Shown one piece after another: positions 8,981 through 17,495 of a stretch of DNA of 64,000 bases. A program made the translations under genes and the position numbers. Under the pieces are notes generated by a model, which did no database searches, was not told the DNA's origin, and saw nothing but the letters and a program-made list of their open reading frames with translations. Every line of letters starts with the position of its first letter. Position 1 is the stretch's first letter. The DNA is taken from contig NZ_JAAXPA010000004.1 of the NCBI RefSeq assembly GCF_012396235.1, forward strand, positions 186,001 to 250,000, read 5' to 3'. This DNA is from Rhodococcus opacus (GTDB lineage Bacteria; Actinomycetota; Actinomycetes; Mycobacteriales; Mycobacteriaceae).

Positions 8981-10375
8981 ATGAGTACCGCGTCACTACT
9001 CGCAGCGGCCGACAGTGCCGGCCACGACGCGCGGCTGATCACGGCCGCCGTCGTCGGCGTCGCCGTCATCATCGCGCTGATCACCTGGCTCAAACTCCAT
9101 CCGTTCCTCGCGCTGTCGATCGGCGCCGTCGGCGTCGGCATCGCCGCAGGTCTGGGTGGGCAAGACTCGGTGAAGTCGTTCGTCGAGGGCTTCGGGGCCA
9201 CGATGGGCAGCGTCGGAATCCTGATCGGATTCGGTGCCATGTTCGGCAAGTTGCTCGCCGATTCCGGTGGCGCCGACCGCGTCGTCGACACCCTCGTCGG
9301 ACGGGCGGGCCCGCGGACGCTGCCGTGGATGATGGCGCTGGTCGGCGCCGTGATCGGCCTGCCGATGTTCTTCGAGATCGGCCTCGTGCTGTTGATGCCC
9401 GTCATCATTCTGGTCGCGCGTCGTTCGGGGTTGTCGTTGATGCGGATCGCGATTCCCACGCTGGCAGGTCTGTCGGCCATGCACGGTCTCGTTCCGCCGC
9501 ACCCCGGGCCACTGGTCGCGGTGGCGGCCCTGAACGCCAACCTCGGACTCACCCTCGCGCTCGGCGTCCTCGTCGCGATTCCCACCGTCGTCATCGCCGG
9601 GCCGCTGTTCAGCAAGCTGGCGGCACGCTGGGTGGACGTCCCCGTCCCCGAGCTCTACGTGACCGTCGAGGACCGGGAAGGCGCGGAAGCCGCCGCCGAG
9701 CGTCGCCGGCCCAGCTTCGCGGCAACCCTGTCCGCGATCCTGCTGCCTGTCGTCCTGATGCTGGGCAAGGCGATCGCCGACGTCATCGCCGCCGACTCGG
9801 AGTCGCCCGCGAAGGCGCTGCTCGACTTCCTCGGAACGCCGGTGGTGGCCCTCGGTCTCGCGGTGCTCGCCGGGATGGCGCTCCTCGGCCGGGGTGGCGG
9901 CATGGACCGCAAGGCCATCGCCGGCTCGCTGGAGAGTTCACTGCCCCCGATCGCCGGAATCCTCCTCATCGTCGGCGCCGGCGGCGGATTCAAGCAGGTC
10001 CTGATCGACACCGGCATCGCCGACGTGATCGCCGACGCGATCAAGGACAGCGCCCTTCCCGTGCTGTTCCTCGCCTGGCTCGTGGCCGTGCTCATCCGCG
10101 TCGCCACCGGATCGGCCACCGTCGCGACCGTCACCGCGTCCGGAATCCTCGCACCCGTCGCCGCCGAGCTGACCTCCACGCACGTCTCGCTGATGGTGCT
10201 GGCGATCGGGTCCGGCTCGCTGTTCCTGTCGCACGTCAACGACGCGGGATTCTGGCTGGTGAAGGAATACCTCGGCGTCACGGTGGTACAGAACCTGAAG
10301 ACGTGGACGGTGATGGAATGCATCATCTCCGTCACCGGTCTGGCCGGTGTCCTCGCACTGAGCGTATTCATCTAG
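8981..10375 (+). CDS. gntP: gluconate:H+ symporter, GntP family
   Basis: 464 aa very hydrophobic inner-membrane permease. GntP features include the TM block with GFGAMFGKLLADSGGADRV, the MHGLVPPHPGPL signature and the C-terminal SLFLSHVNDAGFWLVKEYLG. The start ATG at 8981 is chosen because the 22 residues upstream are not GntP-like; the ribosome site (GGAGCAAC) is fair. gntK starts 12 nt after its stop, so the two are one operon for gluconate uptake and phosphorylation. This feeds 6-phosphogluconate directly into edd, bypassing zwf. Confidence 0.93.
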   Translation: MSTASLLAAADSAGHDARLITAAVVGVAVIIALITWLKLHPFLALSIGAVGVGIAAGLGGQDSVKSFVEGFGATMGSVGILIGFGAMFGKLLADSGGADRVVDTLVGRAGPRTLPWMMALVGAVIGLPMFFEIGLVLLMPVIILVARRSGLSLMRIAIPTLAGLSAMHGLVPPHPGPLVAVAALNANLGLTLALGVLVAIPTVVIAGPLFSKLAARWVDVPVPELYVTVEDREGAEAAAERRRPSFAATLSAILLPVVLMLGKAIADVIAADSESPAKALLDFLGTPVVALGLAVLAGMALLGRGGGMDRKAIAGSLESSLPPIAGILLIVGAGGGFKQVLIDTGIADVIADAIKDSALPVLFLAWLVAVLIRVATGSATVATVTASGILAPVAAELTSTHVSLMVLAIGSGSLFLSHVNDAGFWLVKEYLGVTVVQNLKTWTVMECIISVTGLAGVLALSVFI

Positions 10376-10387
10376 AGGGGCTGAGAA

Positions 10388-10960
10388 ATGTCGAGTGAGG
10401 TTGGTGAGATGCACGTGAGTACGCGCGAATCTGCAGGACGCACGCCGCAGACCGCGGATCCGGTCCTGGTGCTGATGGGGGTGTCGGGGTCCGGGAAGTC
10501 GACGGTCGCGGGGATCATCGCCGGCGCCATGGGCTGGGACCTGCAGGAGGGAGACGCCCTGCACCCACCCGCGAATGTCGCGAAGATGGCGTCGGGGCAG
10601 CCGTTGACCGACGAGGACCGCTGGCCGTGGCTCGATGTCGTCGCGGGGTGGATTCGGGAACACACCGAGAACGGTCTTCCCGGGGTCATCACCTGCTCGG
10701 CGCTGAAGCGCAGCTACCGCGATGTGTTGCGGGGCGACAACGTCGTCTTCGTGCATCTCGCCGGGTCGCGGGCGCAGATCGGGGAACGGCTGACCGCCCG
10801 GCTCGACCACTTCATGCCCCCGTCGTTGCTGGACACGCAGATCTCGACGCTCGAACCGATCGAGCCGGACGAGGACGCGATCGTGGTGGACGTGGGCGGA
10901 TCGCCCACCCAGGTGGCGACCGAGATCATCGCTCGGCTGGAGGAGCGACTGGCTCGGTGA
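10388..10960 (+). CDS. gntK: gluconokinase
   Basis: 190 aa, with a Walker A motif GVSGSGKST near residue 32, EGDALHPPANVAKMASG and PLTDEDRWPWL, all diagnostic of GntK/IdnK kinases. The C-terminal half has TCSALKRSYRDVLR and the HFMPPSLLDTQ block. It phosphorylates D-gluconate to 6-phosphogluconate with ATP. An alternative in-frame start is ATG at 10409. A perfect hairpin terminator lies 25 bp after the stop. Confidence 0.95.
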   Translation: MSSEVGEMHVSTRESAGRTPQTADPVLVLMGVSGSGKSTVAGIIAGAMGWDLQEGDALHPPANVAKMASGQPLTDEDRWPWLDVVAGWIREHTENGLPGVITCSALKRSYRDVLRGDNVVFVHLAGSRAQIGERLTARLDHFMPPSLLDTQISTLEPIEPDEDAIVVDVGGSPTQVATEIIARLEERLAR

Positions 10961-10984
10961 ACCTCCGGCAATCGGACGAAAATC

Positions 10985-11018
10985 AGTCGAAGTCGCTCGG
11001 CAACGGGCGACTTCGACT
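10985..11018 (+). terminator. hairpin terminator after gntK
   Basis: A perfect 12-bp inverted repeat (10985-10996 with 11007-11018) with a 10-nt loop. The tail is short in T, as is common in actinobacteria. Confidence 0.65.
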
Positions 11019-11132
11019 TACCGTGGCGGGAGGTCTCGGGGAGCGGACGTGACAGTTTCGGGTGCGTTTCTCTCCGGATCGCCCTAGGGTGTCCACTTGG
11101 CTGGACAAGCGTCCGATACAACGGAGGGCAGT

Positions 11133-12104
11133 ATGCGAACGCGTGAATCGATCGTGTGGCACTGGAATGTCAGTCGGCGGGCGCGCATGACGTTCTGGTT
11201 TGCCAGGGCTTTCGTCAAACCGCTGTTCACGATATGGCCGACGACGGACCGCGGCATCGAACTGCTGGCGACCCTCGACGAGCTGATCGACCGGCTTCCC
11301 AAGCCGAAGGGCCTCGACATCGAGGCGATCTCGCTCGGCGGGGTGCCGTGCGAGAAGATCACCCATCCGCGACCCACGATCACGTCGATGGACGGCGCCA
11401 CCATCCTCTACTTCCACGGCGGCGGATTCGTGTTCTGCGGGCTCGCCACCCACCGGGCACTGTGCGGGCTGCTCGCCGCACGTTCGGGTGCACCCGTCGT
11501 CTCGGTCGAGTACCGGCAGCTTCCCAAGGGTGCGATCGGGGCGTCGCTGGTGGACGCCATGACCGCGTATACCGAGGTGCTGAACGTCTGCGACGACCCC
11601 AGCAGGGTGATCGTCGCGGGGGACTCGGCGGGCGGGTACCTCGCGATGAAGGTCGCGGAAGTTGCCGCGTTGCGGGGCCTCACCCGCCCGGCAGCCGTCA
11701 TCGGGTACTCTCCGCTGCTCAACCTCGACCTCGAGGATCACGACCCGGATTTCATGAAACGCGACGCGTACCTGCCGATGTCGCAGGTGGCCAAGCTCAA
11801 GGATCGCTGGCTGGCCGGGCCCGATCAGATTCCGGGCGCCCAGTCTCCGGTGAACGCGGATCCGGCACTGTTCCCGCCCGTCTTCCTCACCGCCGCCGAA
11901 TACGAGATCATGCGGCCCGACGTCGAGATCATCACGGACAGGTTCGATCGCGAGGGACGGCAGATCGAGACCCACATCTGGAGTGGGCAGATCCACGCGT
12001 TCCCCGTGATCGGCAAGGTGCTGCGGGAGAGTCGCATGATCATCGGACTCACCGTCGACTTCGCGTCCCGCGCGCTCACGGAGTCGAAGCGGCACTCGGC
12101 CTGA
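11133..12104 (+). CDS. alpha/beta hydrolase, HSL (GDXG) family esterase
   Basis: 323 aa. The oxyanion motif HGGGFVFCG, the nucleophile GDSAGGYLA and a late His (QIHAFPV) mark a hormone-sensitive-lipase-type carboxylesterase. The start ATG at 11133 follows ACGGAGGGCAGT; a TTG at 11097 is possible but has no ribosome site. The natural substrate is unknown, probably short-chain acyl esters. It is a single-gene unit bounded by the gntK terminator and a hairpin shared with the next convergent gene. Confidence 0.9.
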   Translation: MRTRESIVWHWNVSRRARMTFWFARAFVKPLFTIWPTTDRGIELLATLDELIDRLPKPKGLDIEAISLGGVPCEKITHPRPTITSMDGATILYFHGGGFVFCGLATHRALCGLLAARSGAPVVSVEYRQLPKGAIGASLVDAMTAYTEVLNVCDDPSRVIVAGDSAGGYLAMKVAEVAALRGLTRPAAVIGYSPLLNLDLEDHDPDFMKRDAYLPMSQVAKLKDRWLAGPDQIPGAQSPVNADPALFPPVFLTAAEYEIMRPDVEIITDRFDREGRQIETHIWSGQIHAFPVIGKVLRESRMIIGLTVDFASRALTESKRHSA

Positions 12105-12111
12105 ACGACCA

Positions 12112-12139
12112 GAACGGGTGGGCCTGTGCCCACCCGTTC
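12112..12139. terminator. bidirectional terminator between esterase and DHA2 exporter
   Basis: A perfect 11-bp stem (12112-12122 with 12129-12139) with a 6-nt CCTGTG loop, lying between two convergent genes. Confidence 0.75.
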
Positions 12140-12152
12140 CGCCGTCCGGGTC

Positions 12153-13613
12153 CTATGCGGGGTTGAGCACCCTGCGAAGCAGCGGTGACACCGTGATCAG
12201 CAATCCCAGCAACGCGACTCCCGTGACCAGCACGAGGCCGGAGTGGAACTGGTGGAACCCGGCGCCGCTGATACCGGTGGCCGTGTGCGAGCCGGCGGTG
12301 ACGAGCGCGGTGGTGAGTGCCAGCACGAGTGCTGCACCGACCTGTGCGGATGTCTGCACGAGGCCCGACGCCAACCCCTGCTCGGAGTCGTCGACGCCCG
12401 ACGTGGCCTGGGCCATGATCGACGTGAAGCCCAGCGCGAAACCGACGCCCAGCAGTAGCACGCTCGGCAGGATCGCGACCGCGTAGTGGGGCTGGTCGCT
12501 CCCCGCGAAGAGGAACCACAGGTAGCCGAGGCTCAACGAGGTCAGTGCCGCGATGATCATGCGTGCCGTGCCGAACGCGTCGATCAGACGTCCGACGAAC
12601 GGCGATCCGAAGGCCACGATGATGCCGGCGGGCAGGAGGCCCAGCGCCATCTCCAGCGGCGACCATCCGAGCACCGACTGCAGGAAGATGGTCATTATGA
12701 ACTGGAAGCTCAGGTAGGAGCCGAACAGCGCGACGATGCTGAGGTTCGCCCGCACGATCGAGCCGACCCGGAGGATGCTCAGACGTACCAGCGGGTGCGC
12801 CACCCGGTTCTCCACGACGAAGAACGACGCCAGCAGGGCTGCGGCCAGTGCGAACGAGCCCAGCGTGAGCGGATCGGCCCAGCCGCGGGCCGGTGCCGAC
12901 ACCACGGTGTAGACGGCGAGCAGCATCCCCGACACCAGCGTGGCGGCTCCCACGATGTCGTGTCCGCCGTTGTCGGCGGCGCGGTCGCGGGGGATCAGGA
13001 CGGCGCCCGCGACCAGGGCGAGAACCGCGAACGGCACCGGCATCAGGAAGGTCCAGCGCCACCCGGCGCTGGTCAGTAGTCCGCCCAGGATCAGGCCGGA
13101 CGAGTAGCCGCTGGCTCCGAAGACGGAGAAGATCGACAGGGCCCGGTTGCGGGCGGGCCCCTCCTTGAACGTGGTGGTGAGGATGGACATCGCGGTCGGC
13201 GCGGTGAACGCTGCGGCGAGTCCCTTCACGAAGCGGCTCGCGATGAGCAGCGTGCCGTTGTCGACGAGTCCGCCGACCAGGGACGCGATCGCGAACACGG
13301 TGAGTGCGATCAAGAAGACGCGGCGGCGTCCGAGGAGGTCGGCAGTGCGTCCGCCCAGCAGCAGCAGACCACCGAATCCGAGTACGTATCCGTTGATGAT
13401 CCATTGGAGCGAGGTGGTGGACAGCCCCAACTCGGTTCCGATGGAGGGCAACGCAACACCCACCATCGAGACGTCGAGACCGTCGAGGAACATGACGAGG
13501 CACAGCACGGCCAGGACGCCCCAGAGGCGGGGCGTCCAGGCCTGGTCGGTCGACGGGGTCGTAGTGGCGCCCGACGAGGTGGCGAGGTCCGGGGTGGCGT
13601 CGCTGATAGTCAC
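12153..13613 (-). CDS. MFS multidrug exporter, DHA2 family (14 TM)
   Basis: About 486 aa. The membrane part begins WGVLAVLCLVMFLDGLDVSM and contains DHA2 motif C-like and GGRTADLLGRRRVF blocks, with segments for about 14 helices. DHA2 proteins export drugs or dyes in exchange for protons. The start is uncertain: GTG at 13613 gives a normal cytoplasmic tail, while ATG at 13649 adds 12 Cys/Ile-rich residues that overlap the regulatory region. Neither has a clear ribosome site. It is divergent from a MarR regulator, the classic arrangement for an inducible efflux pump. Confidence 0.88.
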   Translation of the reverse strand: MTISDATPDLATSSGATTTPSTDQAWTPRLWGVLAVLCLVMFLDGLDVSMVGVALPSIGTELGLSTTSLQWIINGYVLGFGGLLLLGGRTADLLGRRRVFLIALTVFAIASLVGGLVDNGTLLIASRFVKGLAAAFTAPTAMSILTTTFKEGPARNRALSIFSVFGASGYSSGLILGGLLTSAGWRWTFLMPVPFAVLALVAGAVLIPRDRAADNGGHDIVGAATLVSGMLLAVYTVVSAPARGWADPLTLGSFALAAALLASFFVVENRVAHPLVRLSILRVGSIVRANLSIVALFGSYLSFQFIMTIFLQSVLGWSPLEMALGLLPAGIIVAFGSPFVGRLIDAFGTARMIIAALTSLSLGYLWFLFAGSDQPHYAVAILPSVLLLGVGFALGFTSIMAQATSGVDDSEQGLASGLVQTSAQVGAALVLALTTALVTAGSHTATGISGAGFHQFHSGLVLVTGVALLGLLITVSPLLRRVLNPA

Positions 13614-13713
13614 AGGAAGAATGTAAATGCACGTGCAATCAATGCGCAAGCACTAATTTCTTTTGCATTTAATTCGCTTGCACCTTTTGCGTATGCGCGC
13701 TAGGGTGCGGGGC
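13614..13713. promoter_or_regulatory. divergent regulatory region, efflux pump / marR
   Basis: This 100-bp AT-richer region holds the palindrome TGCACGTGCA (13628-13637) and several TTGCA/TGCAA elements, including TTGCA at 13663-13667 and again before CCTTTTGCG. They are the likely MarR binding sites. The exact operator is not resolved by eye. Confidence 0.4.
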
Positions 13714-14094
13714 ATGAGCTCTGAAGCGGACCTGCGCGGCACGTGGCGGCTGCTCGCGAGCAGATACAACGAGATCGCCTGCGAGTTGGATCGTGAGATG
13801 CAACACGCTCACGGCCTGAGCATGAGTGATTTCGAGACGCTCGACCGACTGATGGACGCCACCTGCGAGCGACCTCGGATGCAGGACCTGGCGGCCGAGA
13901 TGTACCTCAGCCCCAGCGCCCTGTCCCGGAGCGTGGCCCGGCTGGAGAAGGCGGGCCTGGTCGCGAGGTCGCTGTGCGAGGCGGACCGGCGAGGTGTGTT
14001 CGTCGACGTCACCGACGCCGGCCGCGAGGTGCACGCCGACGCCAAGAAGATTCAGGTGGGCGTGCTCACCGAAAGGCTTTCGGACGCAACCTGA
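13714..14094 (+). CDS. MarR-family transcriptional regulator
   Basis: 126 aa winged-helix protein. The recognition region MQDLAAEMYLSPSALSRSVARLE and the wing CEADRRGVFVDVTDAG are typical of MarR. The ATG at 13714 is preferred over an in-frame ATG at 13663, which would add a basic, unlikely leader. It probably represses the divergent DHA2 exporter and is released by a drug-like ligand (inference from arrangement). Confidence 0.88.
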   Translation: MSSEADLRGTWRLLASRYNEIACELDREMQHAHGLSMSDFETLDRLMDATCERPRMQDLAAEMYLSPSALSRSVARLEKAGLVARSLCEADRRGVFVDVTDAGREVHADAKKIQVGVLTERLSDAT

Positions 14095-14098
14095 CCCG

Positions 14099-14902
14099 TC
14101 AGGTCAGTGAGGTGGGTGTCGCGTAGTCGTCGGACGGGAATTCGCCGTCGACGACGGCTGTCACCACGGTGTTCTCGAGCGTGATCGCCCCTCCGTGATT
14201 GTCCAGGAATGCCGTGTCCGCGGCGTCGCGACCCGTCGCGATCCGCAGGAGTGCCGAACGCGGAGCCAATCGGGTCGCGTCGACCACACGCCATTCGTGA
14301 TCGACGAACGCCTCGACGACAGCATGGAAGTCCATCGGATCGCACCCCGGCGCGTACACGGCCACCAGCCGCGCCGGAATGGTGACGGCCCGCAGAAGCG
14401 CCACCGTGAGGTGGGCGAAGTCACGGCACACGCCCGCCCCGGACAGTATCGTGTCGACGGCGCTGTCGGTGGATCTGCTCGAACCCGCCTGGTACAGCAA
14501 TCGCGACCCCACCCACGTGGTGATGTCCTGCAGTAGTTCCGGGTGCGGCTTGGACAGATTGAATTCGCCGCCGGTGAAACCGAAGAACTTGTCCGCCTCC
14601 GCATATCGGCTCGGGCGCAGATACTTCGACAGGTCGTAGTCGGTGACTGGAGGCGAATCGGCTTTACCCGCAACCGAAGCCGAGTACTCGACGTGCAGCG
14701 AGCCGGGTTCACTGTCCAGGAGGTGGACGCGAGTGCCGTGCTCCGCCACCATCTCTCGTGCCTCCACACGATGACCGTCGAGGGTGAACGTCAGCGATTC
14801 CGACAACTCCGAACCGGGGGTCCGGGCCACCGCGATCTTGAATTCGAGACTGGTGGCGTCGGTGACCTCGATGTCGAGAGTGGCGCTGACGTGACGTTTC
14901 AT
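14099..14902 (-). CDS. transglutaminase-like cysteine peptidase family protein
   Basis: 267 aa. The C-terminal two-thirds is a transglutaminase-like core with the catalytic triad visible as GVCRDFAHL (Cys), DFHAVVEAF (His) and VVDATRLAP (Asp). The N-terminal 100 residues form a beta-rich domain common in bacterial members. No signal peptide is visible. Substrate and role are unknown; members are thought to be peptidases or amidases rather than cross-linkers. It is convergent with marR, with stop codons 5 bp apart, and codirectional with the lipase-like gene upstream. Confidence 0.85.
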   Translation of the reverse strand: MKRHVSATLDIEVTDATSLEFKIAVARTPGSELSESLTFTLDGHRVEAREMVAEHGTRVHLLDSEPGSLHVEYSASVAGKADSPPVTDYDLSKYLRPSRYAEADKFFGFTGGEFNLSKPHPELLQDITTWVGSRLLYQAGSSRSTDSAVDTILSGAGVCRDFAHLTVALLRAVTIPARLVAVYAPGCDPMDFHAVVEAFVDHEWRVVDATRLAPRSALLRIATGRDAADTAFLDNHGGAITLENTVVTAVVDGEFPSDDYATPTSLT

Positions 14903-14953
14903 CAGCCCATCCTGGCATCCATCGGCCGGGGGTGCAGAACACCCCCGCCGAAG

Positions 14954-15793
14954 TCAGGACTGCACGCGCGGTCGCAACCACTCGACGAGGTCGTCGAGTA
15001 CCTCCTCGTTCTCCGGTTCGTTGAATACCTCGTGGAACAGGTTTTCGTAGATCTCCACCGTGAGATCCTCCGAACCGACGTACTCCGCGATCAGTTCCGT
15101 GCCGTGCACACTCGCGAGTCCGTCGTCCTGGCCGTGCTGGAGCAGCAAGGGAACCGTCAACGACGGCAGACGCTCCGGCAACCGTTCGGCGGCGAGGATC
15201 ATTCCGCGCGCAATCCCGGCAGGCACCTTTCCGTGGTGGACGAGAGGATCCTCCTCGTAGGCCGATACGACCGCAGGATCGCGGGAGACCAGCTTCGCGT
15301 CGAGCGACTCGACGGGCACTCCGGGGAGGAAGCGACCCACCAGCTTGCCGATCTCGACCACGATGCGCGGCGTGCCGCTCGTCACGTCGACCGCAGGCCC
15401 GGACAGCATGAGTGCCTTCAGGTCCTGCTGGTGGTCGAGTGCATAGGTCAGCGCGATGGAACCGCCCATGCTGTGCCCGAGGAGGAAGCGGTCGGTGCCG
15501 GGCCAGTCCGTCGACGCGATGCCGAACAACTGGTGCAGGTCGTCGGTGAACTCGCTCCAGTCCTTCAGGTGGACCCGTTTGCCGCCCGACCGCCCGTGCC
15601 CGCGGTGGTCGGGCGCGTAGATAGCGAGGTCGAGCTCCCCGAGTCGTTCGATCACATGGTCGTAGCGCCGGGCATGCTCCCCGAAGCCGTGGCACAGAAC
15701 CAGCACGCCGCGCGGGCGCCGCTCGGGGAGCCACACGTCGTAGACGATGGGAATTCCGCCGACGCCGGCGAAGGACGATTCTCGATGCTGCAT
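14954..15793 (-). CDS. alpha/beta hydrolase, monoacylglycerol lipase-like
   Basis: 279 aa. LCHGFGEHARRYDHV (oxyanion), APDHRGHGRSGG, the nucleophile elbow GHSMGG and a C-terminal FHEVFNEPE block with the catalytic His match monoglyceride lipases such as mycobacterial Rv0183. It likely hydrolyses monoacylglycerols in storage-lipid or host-lipid turnover. The start ATG follows AAGGGGC. No signal peptide is seen, so it is cytosolic or peripherally attached. Confidence 0.88.
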   Translation of the reverse strand: MQHRESSFAGVGGIPIVYDVWLPERRPRGVLVLCHGFGEHARRYDHVIERLGELDLAIYAPDHRGHGRSGGKRVHLKDWSEFTDDLHQLFGIASTDWPGTDRFLLGHSMGGSIALTYALDHQQDLKALMLSGPAVDVTSGTPRIVVEIGKLVGRFLPGVPVESLDAKLVSRDPAVVSAYEEDPLVHHGKVPAGIARGMILAAERLPERLPSLTVPLLLQHGQDDGLASVHGTELIAEYVGSEDLTVEIYENLFHEVFNEPENEEVLDDLVEWLRPRVQS

Positions 15794-15863
15794 GATGCCC
15801 CTTCGTGGTCCGAATTCGACGACTCAGATCATTGCACGGTGAGGTACCCCGGCACGGGACAAA

Positions 15864-17462
15864 TTAGGGTATCGGTCCCTTCGACAACAGGTCGATGACG
15901 GCGCGCGACGTGCGCCGCCGCAGCCACCCACGCGGTCCGTCCTCGCCGAGCGCGGCGCGGGCGGCGTTCAGGCCCGACACCCCGTGTACGCCGCCACCCG
16001 GGTGTGCGGAGGCGCTTCCCAGGTACAGGCCCTGAACCGGCGTCTCCGAACGGGACGTGCCCGGCCCCGGCCGGAAGATCAGCTGCTGATGGAGTTGCGC
16101 CGTCCCGCCGTTGACGGCGCCACCCACGAGATTCGCGTCGGCCGCTTCGAGATCCGACGGGCGCTGGACGACCCGTCCGACGACCCGCTCCGAGAAACCC
16201 GGTGCGTGCGCCTCGAGGACGTCGTCGACCCGCGCGGCCAGCAGATCGGCGGACGCGTCGTCGGTGACGTCGCGCGGTAGATGCGTGTACGCCCAGGCGC
16301 TTTCGGTACCTGCCGGTGACCTGGTGGGATCCGCGGTCGTCATCTGCCCGAACAACAGGAACGGGCTGGACGGAACGGTGCCGGTGGTCAGGTCGGCCAT
16401 CCAGCGGACGAGTCCGTTGTCGTCGGCACCGAGGTGTACGGTGCCCGCTCCGCTCAGGCTGGGGGAACGCCACGGAATCTTCTGCGACAAGGCGTAATTG
16501 ACCTTCAGGACGGGCGTGTCCCACTCGAAGTGCTCGAGGTCGGCCCGCACGCGGGCGGGGACGGCGTGGTCGGGAAGCAGCGACCCGTACAGTGCGGGCG
16601 CAGAGACGTCGGCGATCACCGCCCGACGTGCCGTGTAGCGGACACCCGACGCCGTCCGTACCCCCACGGCGCGACCCGACCGGACGTCGATCCCGGTCAC
16701 GGCGTCGCCGTAGTGGAAGTGCGCACCCGCGTGCTCGGCCCGGCGCACCATCGCGGCCGACAATTCGCCCGCGCCGCCCACCGGAACGGGGTAACCGCCG
16801 TCCTGGGCGAGCATCGTCAGGATGTAACCCATGACGCCGCTGCCCGCTGCGTCCGGCGGGGTGTCGGCGTGCATCGCGTTACCCAGCAACAGAAGTCGAC
16901 CCGCCTCGCTCCGGAACAGTTCATGGGCCATCCGCCGTGCGGGCAGGAGGAGGAATCGGGCCAGCCGCAGCGACTCGGCGGTCCCCAGCTGTCGCAGCAG
17001 TCGGCTCGGACCACGCACGGGCGGGAACGGGCTGAACAGGGTGCTCAGCAGCGGTTCCTTGATGTCGTGCCACTGCTCGACGAGCGCCGTCCACGCGACG
17101 CCGTCACCGGGTTGGCGGCGTTCGAGGTCGGCGGCCGTGTCCGCGGGGTTCGGGTGGATCACCGGCGCGTCCTCGTCGGCAGCCGAGCGGGCGTGCCCGA
17201 GCGCGCTGGGCGCGTGACTCCACCGCAGTCCGTGCGACTCGAGGTCGAGACCGCGGAGCGCCGGCGACACGGTGGACAGGGGATAGAACGCGCTGAACAG
17301 GTCCGACGTGAAGCCGGGGACGAGTTCCGCCGACCTCACCGCACCGCCGGGCGTCGGCTGCGCCTCCACGACCGCGACGTCCCAGCCCGCATCTGCCAGG
17401 GTCGCGGCCGCGACGAGTCCGTTGGGACCGGACCCGATGACCACTGCGTCGACGTTGTTCAC
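15864..17462 (-). CDS. FAD-dependent oxidoreductase, phytoene desaturase-like
   Basis: 532 aa with a GTG start. The N-terminal dinucleotide-binding motif GSGPNGLVAAATLADAG with VVEAQPTPGGAVRS is characteristic of the CrtI/phytoene dehydrogenase-like amine-oxidase superfamily. The C-terminal block GLYLGSASAHPGGGVHGVSG is the typical flavin-binding end. No other carotenoid gene is nearby, so it may act on another lipid. It follows the P450 gene by 33 bp in the same direction, and the two may act together. Confidence 0.85.
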   Translation of the reverse strand: MNNVDAVVIGSGPNGLVAAATLADAGWDVAVVEAQPTPGGAVRSAELVPGFTSDLFSAFYPLSTVSPALRGLDLESHGLRWSHAPSALGHARSAADEDAPVIHPNPADTAADLERRQPGDGVAWTALVEQWHDIKEPLLSTLFSPFPPVRGPSRLLRQLGTAESLRLARFLLLPARRMAHELFRSEAGRLLLLGNAMHADTPPDAAGSGVMGYILTMLAQDGGYPVPVGGAGELSAAMVRRAEHAGAHFHYGDAVTGIDVRSGRAVGVRTASGVRYTARRAVIADVSAPALYGSLLPDHAVPARVRADLEHFEWDTPVLKVNYALSQKIPWRSPSLSGAGTVHLGADDNGLVRWMADLTTGTVPSSPFLLFGQMTTADPTRSPAGTESAWAYTHLPRDVTDDASADLLAARVDDVLEAHAPGFSERVVGRVVQRPSDLEAADANLVGGAVNGGTAQLHQQLIFRPGPGTSRSETPVQGLYLGSASAHPGGGVHGVSGLNAARAALGEDGPRGWLRRRTSRAVIDLLSKGPIP

Positions 17463-17495
17463 TCGACCAGGCTGTCAGAAAAGGCGGCGCTCCGC

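Noticed and set aside
14089..14104. inverted repeat ACCTGAC-CC-GTCAGGT at the marR/transglutaminase junction
   Set aside because: It is made largely of the two convergent stop codons and has only a 2-nt loop, so a terminator is doubtful.
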